Positions 43,543 through 52,137 of a stretch of DNA of 64,000 bases are shown here, piece after piece. Position 1 is the stretch's first letter; every line of letters starts with the position of its first letter. The notes beneath the pieces were generated by a model, which worked only from the letters and a program-made list of their open reading frames with translations, did no database searches and had not been told where the DNA came from. The stretch spans positions 52,046 to 116,045 of the forward strand of contig UQDI01000001.1 in the NCBI GenBank assembly GCA_900539725.1, written 5' to 3'. The DNA is from an uncultured Eubacteriales bacterium (lineage in GTDB: Bacteria > Bacillota > Clostridia > Tissierellales > Peptoniphilaceae). Both the position numbers and the translations under genes were made by a program.

Positions 43543-44217
43543 TTAGTTATCCTCCTTAACAGGGTTTAAATACTTAACGAATAAGAAGTCATCTATCCTT
43601 CCAATGTCTTTTATAGTTGTATCATCAAAGTCAGAGTCAAGCTCGCATATAAGTGTAGCGACTTTACCAGTTCTGTCTACATGCATATCGGCGATATTCA
43701 TGCCAGATATTGCAAATGTTGCAGTTATTCTAGATAGTATTCCTTTCTTATCAATGTACTTAGCTACTAAAGTAGGTTTTTCACCAGAGAATTCAACGTC
43801 AGCACCATTGATATCTTTTATAAGTATACTGCCTCCGCCAATAGAGCTGCCTTGAACGTAGAAGTCATCTTGATCATCGTAGTGAAAGACCATCTTTACA
43901 GTATTTGGATGAACGTAGCCAAGGTCTGATTTGATAAATTCGTACTCAAGTCCTCTTTCATCAGCAATTTCAAATGAGTTTTTGATCTCTTCGCTGTCAG
44001 GGAAGAAGTCCATAACCCCAGCTAGTAGCGCTTTATCAGTGCCGTGACCCCTGTATGTTTCTCTAAAAGAGCCGTGTAAGTAAAAAGATACTCTATTGAA
44101 GCCCTTTGGTGCTAGCTTCATTGCTATCCTTCCAAGTCTTGCAGCTCCTGCAGTGTGTGAGCTTGATGGGCCTATCATTATCGGTCCTAAAATAGATTTT
44201 AAATTATAGTTTTCCAT
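43543..44217 (-). CDS. sdaAB: L-serine dehydratase, iron-sulfur-dependent, beta subunit
   Basis: 224 residues. The N-terminal part has ILGPIMIGPSSSHTAGAARLG, the subunit signature. The C-terminal ACT domain (PTLVAKYIDKKGILSRITATFAISGMNIADMHVDR) likely senses an amino acid. It overlaps the 3' end of the upstream amidohydrolase-like gene by 14 bases, and its Shine-Dalgarno GAGGAG lies in that gene's Lys/Arg-coding tail, so the two are translationally coupled. Confidence 0.95.
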   Translation of the reverse strand: MENYNLKSILGPIMIGPSSSHTAGAARLGRIAMKLAPKGFNRVSFYLHGSFRETYRGHGTDKALLAGVMDFFPDSEEIKNSFEIADERGLEYEFIKSDLGYVHPNTVKMVFHYDDQDDFYVQGSSIGGGSILIKDINGADVEFSGEKPTLVAKYIDKKGILSRITATFAISGMNIADMHVDRTGKVATLICELDSDFDDTTIKDIGRIDDFLFVKYLNPVKEDN

Positions 44218-46165
44218 TTTTTCTCCTCTTTTTCTTCTTTAATGTATTTAATAAGAAGGCCACAACCAAGGCTGAGAATATGTATGACATGATTATGTAG
44301 CTTGATTTGATTATCAGCGGTGTGCTTTCTTTCTTTTCGACTGAATCATTTGTGTCAAGCATCTTTGAGTTATTGCTTGACTTTATGCTTATGTGATCTT
44401 CACTTACTTCACATTTAAAATAGTTTTGAAATAATTTACTTAAATCTTCCAGTGGAATCATAAGCGAGTCATTATAAGTAATTACTTCCTTTGTAAGATG
44501 AACCTTTTCAGCTCCTAGGCTTGCATCACTAGTACCAAGCTCGACGTTGATAAGATTGCCTATAGTATACTTGCCGTTAGCTTCATTATTATAAACAAGG
44601 TTTAGCGGCTCTATTAGTTCTTCTAAGCTTATATACTTGATGCCATCAATGATGTAGGCGTGCTCAAGAGCAGTGCTTTTTGAGACTTCTGTTTCATAAG
44701 TGATCTCAAATTTCTTAACATCGTCATTTCTTTCTAGATTATTAATGATGAAGGATCTAGCTCCATTTTGATTGTATTGATTATGGTTGAAGGTCACTAT
44801 GCCATTATGAACAAGGTATTTCACGCCCAAGCTTGGCTTAACGTTCTGAATATTTGAGTTGATACCAATATTTTTTGAATTGATAGTTAAGAACGAAGCG
44901 TTTTGACCCACTTCAATGGTCGATGCGTTCATATATCTATCCAAATTAAGTACATTGTATGGCAGATACGTTAGCTTTCTCGCAATTTCTATACTGTCTA
45001 TGCCTAAGCCATTTGCTAGTCTAATGTATTCTAAAAATGAATTTACATTGACAGGGTAGAGCTTAGTCGATGTATTTGCAAGATTCGGGTTGCTTGCTAT
45101 AAGCGAGTACTTTGACCTTATCATTATGCTTATATCCGAGTCATTAAGCGCGTCATGAATAATAACATCTTCCTTAGTATTGATTATGTCTTTGTATTGA
45201 TGAATTTGGTAGAAGTTATTTGAGCTCGCAATCTGAAGCTTTGACGTGTTGTTATTGTATTTTTTAACAATATCAATATTGTCCTTAAAGTTTGTCAGAA
45301 CAATGTATTTGAACGGGTTAAAGGTGTAGTAAAGATTCTCGTTCTCTTCGTTATGTTTGTCAATCAAAGAATTTATAGCTTTGATTTTATCCGGACCACC
45401 AAAGTCATTCATATCACACAATACAAAGTTGTTCTTGCTGTCCTTGATAATATCAGAAATTTGATTTATCGTTTGAATGATGTTCTCGTGCTTAAGCTTA
45501 CTTAGCTTGATATAGTAGACAAAGTTATCGTCGTCAATCGCTTTGATTGTATTGATCAATAGATTAAGGTCATTTGCTTCTTCGATTGAAATTTTAACGC
45601 CAGCAGACTTTGCTTCCTTTTCCTTTAATATAGCCTCAACTATTTGTTTAATGGCCGCGTCGTCATACTTCATCTCATTTTCTTTAATGATAGCGTTTTT
45701 AATACTTTCAGAGTCCGTAATCGATAAGTAGTCAATAGTTGATAAGGAGCTCTCAACGCTCTTGGACCAAGCATCAATATCGGCAGTTGTAGTTCTAACG
45801 CTCTTGCCAATACCGTCAGCAGTTTTAAGTAAGTCAATCTCCCTGGAAACATTGGTGCTGTCCATATCGATAAATTCTCTAAGCAGCATAGCTCCTTCGC
45901 CATCAATCACTCTATTGGCCTTGACATCGCCCTTAGTGATCTGTTTAATCTTGCCACCGCTGATGGCGATGTTATACTTATATAAAATTTCGTTTCTCGC
46001 TGGGTTGACTATATTAACATTTTTAATTGCAAGATCATAATTAAAAGCAAAGCTAGCCGTCTTATTAGGATCTTCCTCTTGATTTCTTACTTCACTCGCA
46101 TATACATTGACATTTGTCAGTAGTATACAAACGAGCAATAAAAAAGAGAATAATTTTTTTGACAA
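44204..46165 (-). CDS. Exported membrane-anchored amidohydrolase-like protein lacking catalytic residues
   Basis: 653 residues from TTG (complement of 46163-46165), six bases after AGAGGTG; GTG at 46174 falls inside that site. It has a signal peptide (KKLFSFLLLVCILLTNVNVYA), then a D-aminoacylase/N-acyl-D-amino-acid deacylase-like fold: YDLAIKNVNIVNPARNEILYK...VIDGEG. Where enzymes have PGFIDLHAHG this reads REFIDMDSTN (96-105), and the GSDG Asp region reads IASNPNL (356-362). The metal ligands are therefore missing. A stalk-like domain (about 500-600), one membrane helix and a KKKKRRK tail follow. Likely a pseudoenzyme facing outside; function unknown. Confidence 0.75.
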   Translation of the reverse strand: MSKKLFSFLLLVCILLTNVNVYASEVRNQEEDPNKTASFAFNYDLAIKNVNIVNPARNEILYKYNIAISGGKIKQITKGDVKANRVIDGEGAMLLREFIDMDSTNVSREIDLLKTADGIGKSVRTTTADIDAWSKSVESSLSTIDYLSITDSESIKNAIIKENEMKYDDAAIKQIVEAILKEKEAKSAGVKISIEEANDLNLLINTIKAIDDDNFVYYIKLSKLKHENIIQTINQISDIIKDSKNNFVLCDMNDFGGPDKIKAINSLIDKHNEENENLYYTFNPFKYIVLTNFKDNIDIVKKYNNNTSKLQIASSNNFYQIHQYKDIINTKEDVIIHDALNDSDISIMIRSKYSLIASNPNLANTSTKLYPVNVNSFLEYIRLANGLGIDSIEIARKLTYLPYNVLNLDRYMNASTIEVGQNASFLTINSKNIGINSNIQNVKPSLGVKYLVHNGIVTFNHNQYNQNGARSFIINNLERNDDVKKFEITYETEVSKSTALEHAYIIDGIKYISLEELIEPLNLVYNNEANGKYTIGNLINVELGTSDASLGAEKVHLTKEVITYNDSLMIPLEDLSKLFQNYFKCEVSEDHISIKSSNNSKMLDTNDSVEKKESTPLIIKSSYIIMSYIFSALVVAFLLNTLKKKKRRKNGKL

Positions 46166-46183
46166 ATTAATCACCTCTGATAT

Positions 46184-46212
46184 ATTATATACTAAATAAT
46201 AGTATAAATAAA
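46184..46212 (-). promoter_or_regulatory. Candidate promoter of the amidohydrolase-like/sdaAB/sdaAA operon
   Basis: On the minus strand TATAAT (complement of 46184-46189) lies 17 bases from TTTATT (complement of 46207-46212). Divergent from the plus-strand genes that start at 46285. Confidence 0.45.
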
Positions 46213-46231
46213 GCTTTTTTTACAATTTATG

Positions 46232-46260
46232 AAGAAATATTTTCGATTATAGTGTATAAT
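46232..46260 (+). promoter_or_regulatory. Candidate promoter for the kinase-like/yhaO/yhaN operon
   Basis: TATAAT at 46255-46260 is consensus, but the -35 region (46232-46237, AAGAAA) is poor. GAGGAGG (46271-46277) follows before ATG 46285. Confidence 0.35.
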
Positions 46261-46284
46261 ATAAATAGAAGAGGAGGCAGAGAG

Positions 46285-47205
46285 ATGATTTTATTATTAA
46301 ACACTGATTTGATTAGATATAAAGCCTTGGGCTTAGACAAGCTTTACCTTGCATCTAAGAACTCAGCTGAGATACTTAATGATTCGTTCTATGGTTCAAA
46401 CTTTCTTGCGAGTGAAATTTTTCACAGCTTAAAAGAAGATTACAAAGTGCTTTCATATGCAGGCGGCTATACAGCTATGAAGTATAGAAACTACCTAGAG
46501 AGCTACCTAGCTGATTACTACTTAATTACTATTAAGGATGAGGCGAGAGCCGTGATTGATATTAGAGAAAATACAAGAACTACAAGAATCATCGAGAACG
46601 CTCCTCGTATAACTAGAGACGATGAACTTAACTTTGTCGATAGATTTGATGACATCGTCTATGACACAAGAGTCACACTACTTATGGAGGACTTTGACAA
46701 CAATATTAGTCCGGACTTTTATCAAGGACTTATAGACGTTAGCAATAGATACATGAAGAAGCTTTTCGTATCTGCCTCAAAGAGCACGATGAAATTATGT
46801 ATCGACTCAAACGTCTTCGCCATGTCCATGGACTATAAAGACCTAAGCGATATACTTAACCTAAGACTTACTACGCTTGATGATATAATTAGCGTTGTTA
46901 AATTTATGGCCATAGACAAGGACAGAATCATTCTTATTAAATTTAATGACAATTTGATTATATTTACAAAGGATTGCTACTACTTATTTGATTACGAGAA
47001 GAAGCCTTATATTAAGATTGATAAGAACATGGCACTTCTTGGCCTTGCCATAGGCTTTGAGAGAAAGTACGATCTAGAGACTTCGCTAAAGATAGCAAGT
47101 AGCTTTTCCATCTTTAATAAAAAAGACAGCGAGAATTTTGATTTTTCACTTATAAAAAAGATTATGTCTGAAAGTGATTTAATTAGGTATAGCTATGTTT
47201 ATTAA
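46285..47205 (+). CDS. PfkB/1-phosphofructokinase-like protein without catalytic motif
   Basis: 306 residues from ATG 46285 (an upstream ATG 46252 precedes the GAGGAGG at 46271). The order of elements follows FruK-type PfkB kinases: SYAGGYTAMKYRNYLE (58-72, like the GGFTG region), a lid strand with DEARAVIDI (85-93), ISPDFYQGLI (141-150), and C-terminal LLGLAIGFERKYDLETSLKIA (251-271). The catalytic GAGDS is replaced by KNMAL (247-251), and the IKPN segment reads FAMSM. It is probably not a kinase. It overlaps yhaO by 11 bases, so it likely serves the nuclease pair. The family assignment is from pattern only. Confidence 0.6.
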   Translation: MILLLNTDLIRYKALGLDKLYLASKNSAEILNDSFYGSNFLASEIFHSLKEDYKVLSYAGGYTAMKYRNYLESYLADYYLITIKDEARAVIDIRENTRTTRIIENAPRITRDDELNFVDRFDDIVYDTRVTLLMEDFDNNISPDFYQGLIDVSNRYMKKLFVSASKSTMKLCIDSNVFAMSMDYKDLSDILNLRLTTLDDIISVVKFMAIDKDRIILIKFNDNLIIFTKDCYYLFDYEKKPYIKIDKNMALLGLAIGFERKYDLETSLKIASSFSIFNKKDSENFDFSLIKKIMSESDLIRYSYVY

Positions 47206-48232
47206 TAAATTTATTCACGCAGCAGACCTGCATCTAGGCTTTAAATATAAAAGTAAAACGCTTGGCGCTAGGTCTGAGGATAGAAAAAATGAGCTTTTCA
47301 TAACGTTTGAAAGGCTTATTAATTATGCAAACGAGAATAAAATTGATTTGATTGTCCTTAGCGGAGACCTATTTGAAAGGGACGCGCTTACATATACAGA
47401 GACAAAGCACATGATGAGCATCATTGACAGTTACTACGGAAACATCGTTCTTTCATGCGGCAATCATGATTATTATACAGATGATTATTTATTTAACAAT
47501 TTCACCGATAATCTTCATGTCTTTAAAACTAATACACTTGAACGTATGGATATAGCTGATAACGTATCAATATACGGCGCTTCGTGGCTCAATAGCATTG
47601 AGAATGGCTTTGCTCCTATAAAAGTAGAGCTTGATAAAGATAGATTCAATATCGCAAGCCTTCACGGCGACTTAGCTGATGGCAAGTACAAGATAGATAT
47701 AGAGCCTCTTTTAGCATCGGGCTTTGACTACATCGCCTTAGGTCATATACATAAGCATGGGAAAGTGGCTGAGAAGGCCTACTATCCTGGCTCACTTGAG
47801 CCGCTTGACTTTGGTGAGCTTGCCGAACATGGTTTTTATGAGGTCGATACACTTAGTGGCAGCGTAAAATTTATTCCATTTGCCCTAAGAGAATTTATTG
47901 TTAAAGAGCTAGCAATAAACGAAGATGATGAATTCGAAGGGATAATTAATAAATTTGAAGAGCTTAATGATAAGGATAAGAATTTCTATAGAATAATACT
48001 AAAGGGAAGCATTAATAAGGATTTAAATATCAATAGAATCATTAGCCTAGTTAAAGATAAATTTTATTACTTAGAAGTAATTAATAACTTAGAAGAAAGT
48101 TTAAGTATCTCAGCTGATATTTACGAAAAAATTCTTGCAAAGGCAGAAAACTATCCAGATGAAATAAGGCAAGATGCGATAAATATCGTGCTTAAGGCAA
48201 TGCAAAGTAGGGAGCACTACTATGAAGATTAA
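47195..48232 (+). CDS. SbcD-like DNA repair exonuclease (YhaO type)
   Basis: 345-residue calcineurin-like phosphoesterase. The metal-site motifs are all present: DLH (11-13), GDLFER (57-62), GNHD (89-92), LHGD (about 155) and GHIHKHG (about 187), so it should be an active nuclease. B. subtilis YhaO pairs with the ATPase YhaN, like Mre11-Rad50. The ATPase gene overlaps it by 11 bases. The C-terminal third probably caps or binds the ATPase. Confidence 0.88.
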   Translation: MFINKFIHAADLHLGFKYKSKTLGARSEDRKNELFITFERLINYANENKIDLIVLSGDLFERDALTYTETKHMMSIIDSYYGNIVLSCGNHDYYTDDYLFNNFTDNLHVFKTNTLERMDIADNVSIYGASWLNSIENGFAPIKVELDKDRFNIASLHGDLADGKYKIDIEPLLASGFDYIALGHIHKHGKVAEKAYYPGSLEPLDFGELAEHGFYEVDTLSGSVKFIPFALREFIVKELAINEDDEFEGIINKFEELNDKDKNFYRIILKGSINKDLNINRIISLVKDKFYYLEVINNLEESLSISADIYEKILAKAENYPDEIRQDAINIVLKAMQSREHYYED

Positions 48233-50156
48233 GAGCCTAGATTTAATTAATTTTGGGAAATTTAATAATTATCACCTTGACTTTGACGACTCATTCAACC
48301 TTATCTATGGTCTTAATGAGAGCGGCAAGTCTACTATACATGCCTTTATTAGTTTTATGCTCTTTGGCGTGAACAAGGCGAATACTAAGAGAAAGATCAA
48401 GATAAAGGACTATCTCAGCTACAAGCCTATAAACAAAAATGAGTACAGTGGCAGGATGTCTTTCGAAAATAATGGCTTTATTTATGAAATATACAGAGAT
48501 TTTTTAAATGATACTTACTTTGTCAGTAAAAACGGTCTTGACATCACAGACGAGATTAAGAGAGAAAACTCTATAAATAATAAATCAATTGGTGAGATTG
48601 TTTTAGGCCTTTCGCGCAATGTCTTTAATGCGAGCACCTACATAAGCCAATCAAAAGACATATACTTTGATGACTTTGACGATATTAAAGAGCTTTTGCT
48701 TAAGCTTAAGACGAATGATGAAGGCGAATATAATTTAAGTGAAGCGAAGAACAGTATTGATGATGAAATTGCAATGATCGGAACAGAGAATGCCAAGACC
48801 AAGGAGCTATATAGTCTTAAGAAAGAGATAGCAAGTCTAGATAGAGATATAGCTGGGCTAGAAGCATCACTTGAAGACACTATGACCATGCTTAATAAAA
48901 AAGACGAGCTAAATAAAAAGAAAGAAAATTTGTTTTTAAAGAAGAAAGACTTTTTAGCAGAGTACGATAAGGCGAAGGAATATTATAAAAAGGAAAATTT
49001 ATTAAAGATAGAAGAGCTTAAAGAAAAGAAGAAGGATTTTTTAAATAAGAATAAAAATATTACTAGTGATGACTACGAAGCCTTTAATGAGCTTAAAAAG
49101 AGATTTGAAGCAAATAATTCTAGTGAGGCTAGAAGGCATAGTTTAAGAAGTATATCATACATTTTTGCCTTGTTTAGTATTTTTGCCTTTGCTTATTATT
49201 TTATCAAGTCAAGTAAAATTGCTTTATATAGCGCTTGTGCTACGGCTATAATTTTTGCTATAACATTCATTTTTACTAAGCATAGGACGAGTGATGAAGC
49301 TAGCAAAAAGCTTATAGATGAAAAAAATGCTATCTTAGATAAATATAATATAGCAAGTGATGAGGACTTCATAAGCGAATATACTAAGCAAAGATCAAGT
49401 GAGATGAGTCAAAACTATTTGCATAGCTTTGATGAGTTTCTAAAGACATACAGCGAAAAGAACTTTGACGAGCTTAGTGAAGAGAAGGTCCTTGATTATT
49501 TAGCAAAAACAGATGAGGCGGCCTATGATAAGTACAAGGGCTACTCCATAAGCATGGCTGATGATGAAATCACTAAAATTGATTTAGAGCTAAATTCACT
49601 TGAGACAAAACTTAATTATAACGACAGACTTATGGAGAGGGCATACGAACTTGGTCTAAGACGTGATGCGCTCGATGCGAGATTTGCGGAGCTAGAAAGA
49701 AGGAAAAAGGCTTTAAGTGCTGCGAGCGAAATCATTTCTAGCCTTATTACTGAGATTAATACTAGCTATATGCCGAAGATTATTGCCGAGGCAAATAAAT
49801 ACTTAGAAATGTTTTCTGGCAATAAATACAATTTCTTCTTGCTTGATGAAAGCTTTACCATAATGCTAAGAGACAAACGAAGTAGCCTTGTATATGAGGA
49901 GGAAAAGCTTAGTAGACAGGTCTTATCAATGTCATACCTTAGTTTAAGGCTTGCACTAGTAGAGGTCTTGGATATTGATTTAGCACTTGTCTTTGATGAG
50001 AATCTTGCCTTTTTTGACGAAGAGCGTATGGCGGCTGCGCTAAAAGTATTTACTTTCTTAGCAAAAGAAAAGCAAGTATTATTATTTACGAGCAGTAAAG
50101 TCGAAAAAAGTGTTCTCTCAGAGCTTAATCTGTGTTATAATTATATACAGTTATAG
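48222..50156 (+). CDS. SbcC/Rad50-like ATPase with membrane helices (YhaN type)
   Basis: 644 residues. Walker A GLNESGKST (30-38) and Walker B-like LDIDLALVFDEN near residue 585 frame a long coiled coil. The middle (about 306-354) has two hydrophobic helices (ISYIFALFSIFAFAYYFI and ALYSACATAIIFAITFIF), so the coil apex is probably in the membrane, as proposed for YhaN. No zinc-hook CxxC was seen at the apex. It is shorter than YhaN of B. subtilis (over 900 residues). It acts with YhaO. Overlaps yhaO and ends just before a phosphoesterase gene. Confidence 0.85.
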   Translation: MKIKSLDLINFGKFNNYHLDFDDSFNLIYGLNESGKSTIHAFISFMLFGVNKANTKRKIKIKDYLSYKPINKNEYSGRMSFENNGFIYEIYRDFLNDTYFVSKNGLDITDEIKRENSINNKSIGEIVLGLSRNVFNASTYISQSKDIYFDDFDDIKELLLKLKTNDEGEYNLSEAKNSIDDEIAMIGTENAKTKELYSLKKEIASLDRDIAGLEASLEDTMTMLNKKDELNKKKENLFLKKKDFLAEYDKAKEYYKKENLLKIEELKEKKKDFLNKNKNITSDDYEAFNELKKRFEANNSSEARRHSLRSISYIFALFSIFAFAYYFIKSSKIALYSACATAIIFAITFIFTKHRTSDEASKKLIDEKNAILDKYNIASDEDFISEYTKQRSSEMSQNYLHSFDEFLKTYSEKNFDELSEEKVLDYLAKTDEAAYDKYKGYSISMADDEITKIDLELNSLETKLNYNDRLMERAYELGLRRDALDARFAELERRKKALSAASEIISSLITEINTSYMPKIIAEANKYLEMFSGNKYNFFLLDESFTIMLRDKRSSLVYEEEKLSRQVLSMSYLSLRLALVEVLDIDLALVFDENLAFFDEERMAAALKVFTFLAKEKQVLLFTSSKVEKSVLSELNLCYNYIQL

Positions 50157-50166
50157 AGGTGAAAAA

Positions 50167-50856
50167 ATGATTTATGCTATAGGCGACTTACATTTAGATT
50201 CGACAGACTTAAAACCTATGGGCGTCTTTGGCGGTAACTGGCAAGATCACGACAAGAAGATTAAGACGAGCTGGCTAGAGAAGGTTAAGGACGACGACTT
50301 GGTCTTGCTACCTGGTGATATATCCTGGGCGATGAGGTTTAGTGAAGCTATAGACGATTTAAAATTCATAGACGAATTGCCGGGCAAGAAACTTATTAGC
50401 AAGGGCAATCATGATTATTGGTGGACAAGCATATCCAAGATGAATGGCTTTGGCTTTAAATCCATTTACTTCATGCAAAATGACTCATACACGTATAAGG
50501 ACTACGCTATCTGCGCAACAAGAGGCTGGATGCAAGAGGATAATGACAAGTATGACGAAGAAAATGACAAGAAGATAACAGCTAGAGAGTTAATTAGACT
50601 ATCGTTATCGCTTGAAAAGGCTGATAAGGATAAGAAGATTATAGTTATGCTTCATTACCCGCCATTTAACATGGACTTAGAAGCTAATCAATTCCATGAG
50701 CTTATGAAAGAGCATGGTGTATACAAATGTGTTTATGGTCACTTGCACGCAGCTGGCCATAGATTTAGAAGAGAAGGCTTGATTGATGGCATAGATTATT
50801 CATTAGTCTCAAGCGATTACTTAAATTTTAAACTTAAATTAATAGAGAGGTGTTAG
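50167..50856 (+). CDS. Calcineurin-like metallophosphoesterase
   Basis: 229 residues from ATG 50167; an ATG at 50110 is in frame but inside yhaN. Motifs: GDLH (6-9), GDISW (50-54), GNHDYWW (80-86), LHYPP and YGHLHAAGHR. This is a separate branch from YhaO and resembles uncharacterised phosphoesterases with GNHDYWW. The substrate is unknown. It starts 10 bases after yhaN, and nagB starts 1 base after it. Confidence 0.88.
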   Translation: MIYAIGDLHLDSTDLKPMGVFGGNWQDHDKKIKTSWLEKVKDDDLVLLPGDISWAMRFSEAIDDLKFIDELPGKKLISKGNHDYWWTSISKMNGFGFKSIYFMQNDSYTYKDYAICATRGWMQEDNDKYDEENDKKITARELIRLSLSLEKADKDKKIIVMLHYPPFNMDLEANQFHELMKEHGVYKCVYGHLHAAGHRFRREGLIDGIDYSLVSSDYLNFKLKLIERC

Positions 50857-50857
50857 T

Positions 50858-51589
50858 ATGAAGGTTATAGTTTGCAAAGATTATGACGAGATGAGCAAGG
50901 AAGCAGCTCAAATATTTATTAAACAAATTCAAGAAAAGCATGACAGTGTATTAGGTTTGGCGACAGGATCAAGCCCTATTGGCATGTATAAAGATCTTAT
51001 CAAGGCTAATAATGATGGCACTATTGATTTTAAGGACGTAATTACGTTTAACCTAGATGAATACGTTGGCTTAAGTAAGGACCATCCTGCAAGTTATTAT
51101 TACTTTATGAATGAGAATTTATTTAATCATATTAACATAGATAAGAAAAATACACATATACCACACGCTGAGGGAGCTGACTTAGAAAAGGCGGCTAAGG
51201 AGTACGAAGAAAGCCTTTCTCATTATGAAATCGATTTACAAGTGCTTGGCGTTGGCAAAAACGGCCACATAGGTTTTAACGAACCAGGTGACGATTTAAG
51301 CTCGGTGACATATGTGCAAGAGCTATCTGAGTCAACAAGGGTCGCTAACTCAAGATTCTTTGACGACATTGATGATGTGCCAAAATTTGCCATCACTATG
51401 GGGGTTGGCTCTATATTTAAAGCGAAGAAGATAGTTTTAATCGCAAGCGGCAATCAAAAGAGCTTTGCAATAGATTATTTATTAAATTCTAAAAAGATAT
51501 CATCTAAAGTGCCAGTATCACTACTAAATTTACATCCAGACGTAACTGTAATCATAGATGAAAAATTAGCAAGTCTTGTTATAAAATAA
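50858..51589 (+). CDS. nagB: Glucosamine-6-phosphate deaminase
   Basis: Converts glucosamine-6-phosphate to fructose-6-phosphate and ammonia. The 243 residues show LGLATGSSPIGMYKDL, FNLDEYVGL, LGVGKNGHIGFNEPG and ITMGVGSIFKAKKI. No nagA or PTS gene is adjacent. A CYTH gene begins at its final base (TAATGA). Confidence 0.95.
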   Translation: MKVIVCKDYDEMSKEAAQIFIKQIQEKHDSVLGLATGSSPIGMYKDLIKANNDGTIDFKDVITFNLDEYVGLSKDHPASYYYFMNENLFNHINIDKKNTHIPHAEGADLEKAAKEYEESLSHYEIDLQVLGVGKNGHIGFNEPGDDLSSVTYVQELSESTRVANSRFFDDIDDVPKFAITMGVGSIFKAKKIVLIASGNQKSFAIDYLLNSKKISSKVPVSLLNLHPDVTVIIDEKLASLVIK

Positions 51590-52137
51590 TGATAGAGAGA
51601 GAAAAAGAAGTAAAAGTTTTTAATCTTGACTTAGACGCGCTTAAAGAGGAGCTTCTATCAAAGGGAGCAGAGCACTTAGGTGAAGAAAAACAAGTGAATT
51701 ATATATTGAAATGCGATATAGACGCTAAGACAAATTTATTAAAATCTCTATTAAGACTTAGAGAAGTGAATAAAGATGATAAGAAGACTTTTTACTTGAC
51801 ATATAAGATAAGAGGAAAGGATAGCGGCGGGCTACGTAACTCAAAAGAGCTTACGAGTGAAGTTAAAGATAAGGATGCAATACTAGAAATTTTCGAAATG
51901 CTTGGAATTATTCCTGAAAAAGTTGATTATAAGGATAGAGATTCATATCTATATAAGGACGCTCGCTTTGATTTTGATGAATATGACAAAGAAACCTTTG
52001 ACAGGCCTTATCTTGAAATTGAAGTAAAGAACGATGAAAAACTTGAAGAGTTGATAAAAGAATTTAATATAGAAAGAAAAAATATTACAACGAAAAATAT
52101 AAATGAACTAAGGAAAGATCATAATGAAATTTATTAA
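51589..52137 (+). CDS. CYTH domain protein
   Basis: 182 residues with the N-terminal ExExK motif as EREKEVK, then RLREV, TYKIRGKD, RFDFDEYD and YLEIEVK. CYTH enzymes act on triphosphates (adenylate cyclase, thiamine triphosphatase, tripolyphosphatase). The alternating acid and basic residues are all present, so it may be an active inorganic triphosphatase. The substrate is not known here. Confidence 0.85.
   Translation: MIEREKEVKVFNLDLDALKEELLSKGAEHLGEEKQVNYILKCDIDAKTNLLKSLLRLREVNKDDKKTFYLTYKIRGKDSGGLRNSKELTSEVKDKDAILEIFEMLGIIPEKVDYKDRDSYLYKDARFDFDEYDKETFDRPYLEIEVKNDEKLEELIKEFNIERKNITTKNINELRKDHNEIY

Noticed and set aside
46285..50156. Known defence system built on SbcCD-like proteins
   Set aside because: YhaO/YhaN homologs are widespread housekeeping or repair proteins; no adjacent toxin, helicase, methylase or other defence gene. 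Kept as a finding only for the pseudokinase link.
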